Source: Torymus aiolomorphi
Lineage: Eukaryota > Arthropoda > Insecta > Hymenoptera > Torymidae
Direction: 5' to 3'
DNA length: 64,000 nucleotides
Assembly: GCA_036365515.1 (NCBI GenBank)
Contig: CM070876.1
Location: forward strand, 133,627,394-133,691,393
Under the pieces are notes generated by a model. The model worked only from the letters and a program-made list of their open reading frames with translations, was not told the origin of the DNA and searched no databases. Each line of letters begins with the position of its first letter. The first letter of the stretch is position 1. Shown piece after piece: positions 56,185-64,000 of this stretch. Position numbers and translations under genes: made by a program.

Positions 56185-56280
56185 GTGCGCGAAGCTCGAT
56201 TTTGCAGATACTAAATAAGCATGCGCTAAATAAAAAAATACTGTTTCATATACGAGCGCGACGGTGACTTTAATATGCGG
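56185..56280. repeat. Family C repeat copy, diverged
   Basis: GCGAAGCTCGATTTTGCAGA, AAGCATGCGCTAAAT and AATACTGTTTCATATACGAG match 14760-14860. Confidence 0.65.
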
Positions 56281-56761
56281 CCACTGTTAATTTATTTTTT
56301 GAGAGACAGCGTACGATTGTATGAGCGAATGGCAGTGCCTTTCACGCGAAATATGTGCCGTGCGCCCGCTTGCGGGCCCCTTTTCCATATTACATTTAAG
56401 ATATCAATACCTTAATTATGAAAATCATAAATCTCAAAAGAACATTTCAATAATATCTATATAACTTTTCAATAATATACTATATACAATGTTTCAATAA
56501 TATCTATACAAAGTTTTAATAATATCCAACTCTGAGTGTTAGAATAATTAGAAACCCATAATCATATAACTTTCGATATACAGAATGAAAAGTTTACTTT
56601 TCAAAATTTTCGAAAATATACCGCACATCAAAAATAGAAAACTGACATTTTTGATAATTATGAAGTGAAATTCTTTAATCATTTTTCGTCATGCTCGCAT
56701 TTGTTTTTTTTTATTTGGCTACTGTCATTGCATTACTTGGATAACCTTCCACATTCGAACC

Positions 56762-59700
56762 ATGCAGCGCTTGGTAGGTAAGCACCTCAATAGTGTACGA
56801 TATTTCTACGGTGGACACGTTTACCATCTGGACTCAAGAGGAGGCGGCTCAATATTTAGATGCGCTGCGAGAAATTCGTTAAGTTGCCGTGCAAGAATTT
56901 TCGCGGAAAATCATGAGGAGGTAGAGAATGCGCTTTTGGAGGTTGCGGAGAACATCCACAACCATCCTGGGGATGAGCTGTTCCTCCTTAAGGAGCAGTT
57001 TTGGCAAGAGCTGGAGCGTCTTGCACGGACTACTTTCACCGACCTCAGGGAAATTTATGATTCTGTGAAAGACCAAGAGAGATACGACGTTTTCTCTCGT
57101 TATGTATATGCACCCGTGTGTGTGCGTGTGTATGTGTATGTGTGTGCATGAGCGTGTGAGTGATAAGCGCACTTTTATCAAATGTAATGCGTCGCCCTCG
57201 CGTATTCGACGCGCTTGCGTTCAAAAATTGTTTCTCGCAAGCTCGCGTAAGCGCGCGTCGTTGTTGTGTCGCGCGAGAAAAACTCATGAGCGTCAGCGTC
57301 CGGAATCGCCGAACGCGAGGCGCGCGTGGCCCAGGCTAATCACACGAGAGCCTACAGGAGTTTGTAGAGGTTCGTACCGTCAAGCGCTAGGGTCCGGGGA
57401 TATACGGTAGCGCGCGGGAATATATCGTCGGCAGGGACAAAAAAGGTTCCAACTCGGCTTCACGCGTAAAAAGGTTACAACTCGGTTCTGCATGTAAGAA
57501 GGTTATAACTTGGGCGCTTCGTTTTTTCATAGACGTTTGAGTTGAAATAATTTCTAAAATTTATTTTCTTAGAGAAGAAGATGGAAAAATAATTATACTA
57601 CTCATGAATTACATTTACAAAGATCACATAAAGCTCACAGTAACTTTTACTTTAGTTTGTCGTATCTTTTACTTAAATTCCTCTGAAGTTTACAGAAAGT
57701 TAATTGAACATTCTGAAAAAATATTTGAAATCAACGAACTTAGCACAAAGTTTTCTGTAAGATCAGAACAACTTTAAATAATTTTTGCAACATAAGTATT
57801 TTAAATTAAGTTAAGCAAAGCTTTTTCGAATTAAAAAATGTACATGGAGATAGTTAAGCTACCGTTCGGCAGAACTTTGTGTAAAGTTTTGTAAACTATA
57901 TGCTATACTTAGCCATACGTAAAACTAAGTATGGCATATATTTTGCAAAACTTCAAACAAAGTTTTACCGAACTGTGGTTCAACTTTCGCTATGCAAGAT
58001 TGAGCTTTTATGAACACTTTCGATTTTTAATATAAGCCTTTGCTTGTAATATCATGGTATCATGTGTGCATAAATTAAGAGGAACTACCTCAAGTTAGGT
58101 AATCTTAATGATAATCCCCGTGTACGCGATCATGAACGCGTGATAAAAATGGTAATAGAGAGGAGCAAGGAGGATCACATACAGCACGAGCTCAGCCATC
58201 TGCAGGGCAGGAAGATATTCGAGAATATATATCGATGGGACACAGATACACGGATCTCGCCTGTCTCGACCTCTACGAGACCTACCACCAAGTTCGAGAT
58301 AGTACGCAGCGAGCAAGTAAGAGGAGCTGCCGCAGATCGACTGCGCCCACCTAGAACGTCACTCCGAGGCACTCGAGACTGACTCGCTCGAGTCATGGTG
58401 TTGCTGAAACGCTCGCACCAGTGAAGGATCGGGTTAACTTATCTGCTGCTGCCTTTTTCGATTATTTATATATGCCTCGCCAGGGTGTATACGAGTAGGA
58501 GTGAATCAGAGAGCTTTTCTTTTCGATATTATTATGCGCATTAGCGCAGTCATCTGTAAATAAGATGTTATACGTTACTTAGATAATTATTAAATACATC
58601 ATGTTTTTTAACTGTAATATCTTATAACTGAACTTTATAACTATAAATTTTATATCTTAAAACACTTTATAACGCTTCATAACATCATAATTTTAACACT
58701 TTTTTTTTCTTTAATTACATTCGTGATATCATTAAGCTTCCGTTTTTTTTACTTTTACTTCCCCAGGTTCTATATCATTGTTGATGTTGGGTTTGATGCG
58801 TTTTGATTTTTCCGTTTTTTCTACTCTTGTATATTTTATTCTTTTATTTTTTAAATAATTCATCCTTTTTTTTATTAGATTGGTTTCGTGTTTGTTGTTT
58901 TTTTCTGTTCTGTTCTGTTTTTCCTAATCTCTCATATTTCTTCTTCGGTATCGATACATCTCTTGTATTTTGTTGTAGCTCTATTTCTTTTGCCTATTAT
59001 TTTTATCCCCCCAGTTTTGGTGTGCACAGGTAAATACGTGGGCCCTGGCGAATATCCTCGTGCACGCAGAGGCAGCCACGAGCCCTCGTTTGGATCGCCG
59101 CAAGCTCACGTAAGCGTCTGTGCTCGTGGGTCCCCGCGCGTTCACGAGTATCCCCTTACAAGCTTGCGCAAGCACCTTCATGAGTATACCCTTACAAGCT
59201 TGCGAAAGCGCCTTCACGAGTACCCCCTTCCAAGCTTGCAGAAGCGCCTTCACGAGTATCCTATTGCAAGCTTGCGGGGATACACGAGCATAGGGACTTA
59301 CGTGAGCTTGCAGCGATCCAACCGAGGGCTCGTGACTTCCTCCGCGTGCCCGAGGATATTCGCGAGGGCCCGCGTATTTACCTGTGCGCACCAAGACTGG
59401 AGAGATATACGCTTGAGCGCGGGCGCACACGGCTCTGCCCGCAAACTGAAGGGCACGGGCACCGGACAAATCCTAAGCTTATGCGTACACACGAACTCAC
59501 ATGCGAACGGAAGTTTTCTCACGTGCATGACCACTAGCGAAGCTAATGCACGCAAATCAGTTTTCTTGGAGGCTCGTTTCACTAGTGTGCGACGGAGTAA
59601 ACAAGTGTTACTCTCGTGCACTCGCTATCATGAAAGCACTGTCCCAGTCTATCGTCGTGACAGCTAACAAGGAAGATATGAACAACGAGCAAGCTGACTC

Positions 59701-62394
59701 GCTTTTTGAAAAAGGGTTATTTTTTTGGCACTTTTACTGAAAATAAAAAAAATCGCTTTTTATTTGCAATGTCGAGAGAAAGGATGTCACATAGTCGTTT
59801 TCATTTTACACATTTTGTAAATTTTTTAAATCGCTTTTACGTCCCCTGTATTAAAAAATATAGTTCGATGGACGTGCGAAAGATGATTCTACACTCGTTT
59901 GATTCATTCTTATTATTATTCATTATTATTCATTATTTATTCCTCTCGCTTCCCTCGGGCGACAAACCTCACACTATTGCTAGAGTTAACACTTTCGCAC
60001 TTGTATCAAAATATACTATTTTGCTTGTATACTAGTACTTTCGGTTCATTTATGGTATAAAGAAGAAAAAATAGCTGACCAGATTTGAGGCCGTCATAAG
60101 GGCTACTTTCTTGTAGATTTCCTCATATGCGAGCGCGTAGGGGAATACGCGAGGGCGTAGGGGATACGCAAGGGCACGGAGTATTACACGTAGCCTCGTT
60201 TCACTAGCGCGACAGAGTTGACAAGCATTATGCTCGTGCACTCGCTTTCATGAAAAACCCGAATTCATCCCAAGTTGAACGTCCTGACTATATCCATGTC
60301 CTCTTAAAATGATTTGATATGTATTTTATTATTTTTCGAAAACATTAAAATAGTATCCTATTTACAATGTTCAAAAATTTTAACAGAAAATAAAAAAGAA
60401 CATTAAAAGAATAACATTCAAATTCCAAAATGGTCAGTGGTGTGGAATAGACGGTTCGCTCGATTTGAGATGAATTCGATTTCTAGTTTAGAAACATGTT
60501 CCTAGTTTTGCTATTTTTAAATTAGGTTTTTACATTTATGTATTGCAATACTAATTTGTAAATTTAGATATCATGTACTTCATCCCGAAATTGACTATCA
60601 CCGATATTACAAAGCGAAGATGATAGTAGCGCGGAGGAAAAATGTGCCAGCAGTTCCACGTAATTTACGAGAATTAGGAGACATTTTACAAGAATACGTT
60701 CGAATGAGGGATATCTTTAAAGGGGTTGTAAACGGAAGTGATGGATCAGTGGGACTTATGTTTATTCATAATAACATGCTCGATGCACTTTCAAGATGCA
60801 CTCAATTATACTGCGACGGCACGTTTAAAGTAAGCATGCAGGCCAATGTTCTACATATTATAGATTTAATTATTCATAATTTATCTGTATTTTTTAAAAT
60901 AAGACCAAGGAGGCCTCGTACAGCGCAAGTATTCATTGTACATTTGCGAAAAATGATGTCGGTGAGTTGCGTTATCACAGGAGCAAAATGTTCTTCATAC
61001 ATAATGAATATATTATTTGGCGAATGTGATCATTTAATAGTGGATTATGGCGAACAAGGGACGAAAGTAGCATATTTTTCTCTTCACTTGTGCAGTAAAT
61101 ACACCCGCGGAAAAATTTACTTTCGTGTCGTACTGCATATAGTATTTTATTCCACTCTTGACGTGGTCATTTTTTAACCCGGAAAAGAAGGACTGATTCG
61201 GCCGACTTATTTTTTTATACTTTACTTGGTTGATCAACAAGGTTGCGCATGCACATTAATTTACTACAAAATCAATAGTATTGTATAAAAAAAAAATTGT
61301 AAAACAAAAAAAGGCAATTTTTACTTTCGCCTCGTGTTGGAAAATTAGAAGGGCGAAAGTAAAATTTGTCAAAAATAAAATAATTAAATAAATAAAATAA
61401 AATAAATAATAAATGATATTTCAGGGCTTTCCAGTCATTTTTGTTCTGACAAGCCACAAAACAACCAAAATGTACGACGCCATCTGGAATAAATTATTTG
61501 AAATAGTCCCTGCATTGCGAGCGAATATCACGACAGTGACAAGTGATTTTGAACGAGCTCAAATCAAGAGCGCTAAATCAAAATTTCCCAATGCTCGTAT
61601 TTCGGGATGCCTGTTTCATTACAAACAGGTACATACTTTGTCATATTTACTATTAACCTTTAGAGGATCACGAAGCCACTGCAGTGGGCCAACCCATGAT
61701 CGACACCTTACACTTGGTTAATAATATATTTTTATGGATTTTCTTAGAGGAATATCGGGTATCCAAAATGTCAATACTCTAAAGGGTGAAAGATTCTTTT
61801 CACATTGGTTCAATATAAATATGATTTAATTTCAGGCACTTGCTAAAAAATGGGGGAGTTTAAATATCCATATTGATTACCAGTATATTCTGGAAAAGGC
61901 CTACGCTCTGGCGCATTTACCTGCAAATCGCATAAATGATGGAGTAACCCACATCACCGAATTAATTGATGATATTTGGCGCCGTAATGAGGCCCAACAA
62001 GAACGAATTCAGATTTTCGCAACATACCTCAGAACGCAATGGTTACCCTTAAAAGACGTCATTTCCGTATTCGACAAACCAGTTCGTACGAACAACACAT
62101 GCGAAAATTTTCATTTGTATGCAGCTAGGACGATGGGTAATCGCCCAAATATTTGGAAAATGTTAGGTAATATTGTAATAATACAATTCATATTCATAAA
62201 CTTATTCCTAAACTATGAAAAGAATATTAATTTAAATGGTAGATGACATGTCCAAAATTATTAACAAAACCTACGCCAATCTAAGACGAGTAGAAGCGGG
62301 CTATCGAGTAGCTTCTCATTACAGACCGATTGAACTGCAACGAACTGATTTTTTGATTTCGAACGCTGAAAAGGAACTACGACTGGAGCAGTAA
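56762..62394 (+). CDS. FLYWCH / Mutator-like (MULE) transposase gene, multi-exon
   Basis: Exon 1 (56762-57103) encodes a FLYWCH-type zinc finger: GGHVYHLD, FRCAARNSLSCRAR, then IHNHPGDE with the His pair, ending LREIYDSVKDQERYD. Exon 2 (60568-60829) contains MLDALSRCTQLYCDGTFK with the first catalytic Asp; a probable small exon 3 (60904-60961) encodes PRTAQVFIVHLRKM. Exon 4 (61425-61628) has FPVIFVLTSHKTT and TSDFERAQ (second Asp) and GCLFHYKQ. Exon 5 (61836-62166) ends with RTNNTCENFHLYAA, the C-terminal Glu region. Exon 6 (62243-62394) ends EKELRLEQ-stop. Junctions 3/4, 4/5 and 5/6 have GT-AG ends and matching phase with no stops. Junctions 1/2 and 2/3 do not match in phase as I drew them, so those borders or the gene itself may be faulty. 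It acts in the nucleus as a DDE transposase, or is a domesticated copy. Confidence 0.8.
57104..57850. other. Large intron, GC-rich first part
   Basis: Starts with GT/GC-rich repeats (57110-57150), then CG-rich DNA to 57480 without coding support, then AT-rich DNA. Confidence 0.5.
57856..57981. repeat. Short inverted repeat, ~60-bp arms
   Basis: Left CGGCAGAACTTTGTGTAAAG and right CTTCAAACAAAGTTTTACCG face each other, as do GCTATACTTAG and CTAAGTATGGC, around a tiny loop CCATACGTAAAA. It could fold into one hairpin of about 125 nt. Confidence 0.75.
57982..59010. other. Intron interior; GC-rich patch at 58095-58500
   Basis: 58095-58440 is GC-rich with an 80-codon frame I do not recognise; TTATTTATATATGCC at about 58465 resembles a TATA box. 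A T-rich stretch follows (58690-58990). The frames across the latter are hydrophobic by composition. Confidence 0.4.
59011..59400. mobile_element. Foldback-like element with central 36-bp minisatellite
   Basis: Two ~118-bp arms (59011-59128 and 59284-59400, about 85 percent identical as reverse complements; CCAG-TTGGTG-GCACAGGT at the outer ends) flank four copies of a 36-bp unit (CTTCACGAGTATCCC + CTTACAAGCTTGCG + CAAGCG). GC-rich throughout. Long inverted arms around tandem repeats is a foldback-type architecture. Both strands stay open because of this composition, so no protein is called. Confidence 0.75.
59401..60567. other. Rest of the first large intron
   Basis: A ~60-bp direct repeat (CTCGTTTCACTAG ... 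CTCGTGCACTCGCT) occurs at 59573-59640 and 60189-60250. The stretch at 59840-60030 resembles a diverged palindromic family B/C element. Confidence 0.5.
61653..61790. mobile_element. Tiny palindromic element in intron 4
   Basis: TTAACCTTTAGAGGATC at the left, CTCTAAAGGGTGAA at the right, with an internal GCCACTGCAGTGGGC palindrome; same family as 46249-46394. It lies between the transposase exons 4 and 5. Confidence 0.6.
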
Positions 62395-62402
62395 GTTTTT
62401 AG

Positions 62403-62592
62403 AAAAATAATAGTATATTGTGTACCAAGGGCGTAAAGTAGATCTTTTTAGACCGAGTGAGGAGTTTGCAGTACGAGTCGAAAGCGAACAAGCACGAGCC
62501 GAAGACGAGTGCGTTTTGCGAGACGCAGACGAGTACTGCAATCGCACGAGGTCAAAAAGCTCACTTAACCCTTGGTGTACACCATATTTTTT
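62403..62592 (-). repeat. Palindromic short element, family A, second copy
   Basis: Reverse-orientation copy of 5355-5537: AATAATAGTATATTGTGTAC, CCAAGGGCGTAAAGTAGATC on one side and GTCAAAAAGCTCACTTAACC, CTTGGTGTACACCATATTTT on the other. It starts 8 bases after the transposase stop, so transcripts of that gene could end in this hairpin. Confidence 0.75.
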
Positions 62593-62616
62593 GTGACACC
62601 GATTGGGATTTTCGTG

Positions 62617-62780
62617 TTCCCGCTCCAGCCACTTTTGCACCCGCTACGGCTACTTTTGCGCCAGCTCCGACTACTTATGCTCCCGCTCCGATACTTTTGC
62701 GCTCGCTACGTCTATTTTTGCACCCGCTTCGATATTTTTGCGCACGCTCCGCTACTTCTGGGTCCGCTCCGGCTTTTTTG
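62617..62780. repeat. Degenerate minisatellite CGCTCCGRCTACTTTTGC
   Basis: About eight diverged ~21-bp units. All three forward frames stay open and give repetitive Pro/Ala/Arg peptides, which is a composition effect. Confidence 0.75.
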
Positions 62781-63335
62781 TTCTCGCTGGTTTAAAATCG
62801 ATCACTTTAGGCTCTATTTTTAAGTTTAAAAACGCGAAAATCATGCCTGTGTTACAAAAAATAAATTTCAAACTGATGCTATTCGTACGACAGATGTAAA
62901 GTGCATTGATCCAGAGTATATAATTTTTAGAACACCTCTTTGTGATGTTTGTTTCGTTTTGACATCTGATTATAGAGAAATTATATCTCGTCATACATGA
63001 GGAAATCCAGAATTTTGTTCAATGTTACGTGTCCTCAAAACGGTAAAAAATTTTTTTTAAGGCACACCTTCCTGACCCGGGTTTTCTTATTTCTCATGTC
63101 ACACAATATACGAAAAAAATCGTTTACAATTAAAAACGTCTTTGTCTCACATTGTTTTCAAAGTTTAAAGTTTTTCAAGAAAATGGCAAAAAAGACCCTT
63201 TCTTGAAACCTCAGCCATTTAGCCCAGAATCGATCAATTTTCAAGTTCAAAATAGAAATTAAAACTAGAAAGAAAGCTGATTCCTTCAAAAGTTACAAGG
63301 GGCGGGGGAGGGAGGGTTGAAGTTGAACGTCGAAA
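62781..63335. other. Unassigned sequence
   Basis: No supported gene; AT-rich with an imperfect purine-rich stretch (GGGGCGGGGGAGGGAGGG) at 63300-63317. Confidence 0.5.
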
Positions 63336-63560
63336 ATGGCTCTAATCTTTCAACTCGAATTTTCGACCCGAACAGTTTCTGTGTACTGTAAAAACAATAG
63401 CACCATTGGAAAGAGCAGGAAAAAATCTATCGATATGTGTCTTTTGTTTTTTCTGAGAGACTCAGAATACGATTACGAGCGAGTTGAACAGAGCGTGTTT
63501 TGCACGAAAAATGCGTCGCGCACGTCCGCTGGCTGGTTTCTGGCGGACGCTCCCATGTAT
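63336..63560 (+). repeat. Diverged relative of the 11146-11658 inverted-repeat arm
   Basis: CAATAGCACCATTGGAAAGA followed by AGGAAAAAATCTATCGAT corresponds to AATAGCACCATCGGAAAGCT and GAGGAAAAAATACATCGA at 11500-11540. GAAAAATGCGTCGCGCACG further on may match the GC-rich part of the arm. No inverted partner seen here. Confidence 0.5.
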
Positions 63561-63792
63561 ACTACACACACACAATCTTTTATGTAAATAAATAATTTTT
63601 TTAGATATACTACTGTAGAATTTTTGATGTATGTGGTTGCCCTAAGACGCTTCGACTTAGCAAGAGGTTAATATATATTTATTTGTTTGCTACATATGTT
63701 ATTTTATTATTTTGTTTTCGTAGTACGTAGATGTAAAAATAAGTATATAAAAAACTAAATTATTTAAAATTCTAGTATTTGAGTACAATGAA

Positions 63793-64000
63793 ATGGTGAG
63801 GCGGGATCGCGCAGATGTACGTGACGAGCCCATAGACGAGCCCGAAGATGAGCTTGTAAATGAGCCTGAGAACGATCCGGAGAACCAGCCGGAAAATGAA
63901 CGTGAAAATGGGCTTGGAAATGACCCCAACGCAATAGTTCCAGGAAATGACGATGAAATCATTGATGATGTAACCTATTTTGAACGCAATCTAAATCCTG
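63793..64000 (+). CDS. Acidic repetitive ORF, runs off the window
   Basis: ATG at 63793 opens a frame that continues to the last base (69 codons). It reads MVRRDRADVRDEPIDEPEDE and then an imperfect repeat of NEPEN/NDPEN/NQPEN/NEREN, ending in a more ordinary acidic sequence with DDEIIDDVTYF. Base composition is much less AT-rich than the surroundings, which supports real coding. It could be the N-terminus of a separate gene or a later exon linked to the transposase gene (the last exon's CAGTAAGT could also act as a splice donor). Function unknown. Confidence 0.5.
   Translation, partial: MVRRDRADVRDEPIDEPEDELVNEPENDPENQPENERENGLGNDPNAIVPGNDDEIIDDVTYFERNLNP

Noticed and set aside
58888..59667. 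259-codon plus-strand frame and the 162-codon minus-strand frame over the same place
   Set aside because: T-rich leader followed by the foldback element; both strands are open and mirror each other because of the inverted arms and 36-bp repeats.

Overview
The window is a transposon graveyard from an AT-rich animal nuclear genome. Spliced transposase exons, HUH-type rolling-circle elements, BEL/Pao and Ty3/gypsy retroelements, satellites and abundant short inverted-repeat elements point to an arthropod, most likely an insect. A parasitoid hymenopteran is my guess but cannot be shown from sequence alone. I recognise no ordinary host gene. Almost all interpretable coding sequence belongs to mobile elements, and most of it is broken.

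Layout. 0-3.7 kb: the gag end, pol and 3' LTR of a Ty3/gypsy element (A), with a textbook -1 slippery site at gag/pol. 3.7-10.3 kb: palindromic repeats, an inverted-repeat element, two blocks of a degenerate minisatellite, (GA)n, and a small TATA-headed minus-strand unit with a broken ORF. 10.4-13.2 kb and 16.4-17.9 kb: two copies of a Helentron-like family that has a hairpin at the 5' end, a GT-rich microsatellite behind it, and GAGGAAGC plus a second hairpin at the 3' end. TTAA-flanked short elements and a 180-bp-arm inverted repeat lie in or near them. 18.4-28.2 kb: a GC-rich, nearly complete Ty3/gypsy element (B, minus strand) inserted into an older Helentron fragment; one LTR carries about 219 CT repeats. 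28.6-33.5 kb: a pogo-like DNA transposon (minus) split by another Helentron copy. 34.0-37.9 kb: a rearranged BEL/Pao element (minus). 38.4-40.6 kb: a ~120-bp satellite with a small element inserted. 42.6-47.6 kb: a minus-strand Helentron copy carrying a broken Rep gene whose three Rep motifs can still be read. 47.9-49.4 kb: a ~93-bp satellite. 49.4-56.7 kb: diverged repeats and nested palindromes. 56.8-62.4 kb: a multi-exon FLYWCH/MULE-type transposase gene with all three catalytic motifs. 63.8 kb to the end: the start of an acidic, repetitive ORF that runs off the window.

The order of nesting can be read directly: an old Helentron was hit by element B, the pogo element by Helentron H4, the TTAA elements landed inside Helentrons and the pogo element, and the satellite was hit by a TA-type element. 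The most useful material is the Helentron family with its partial autonomous member, the -1 frameshift site in element A, the CT expansion and third ORF in element B, and the MULE gene. All coordinates and motifs were read by eye. Element boundaries are good to a few bases where terminal repeats are visible and to tens of bases elsewhere.
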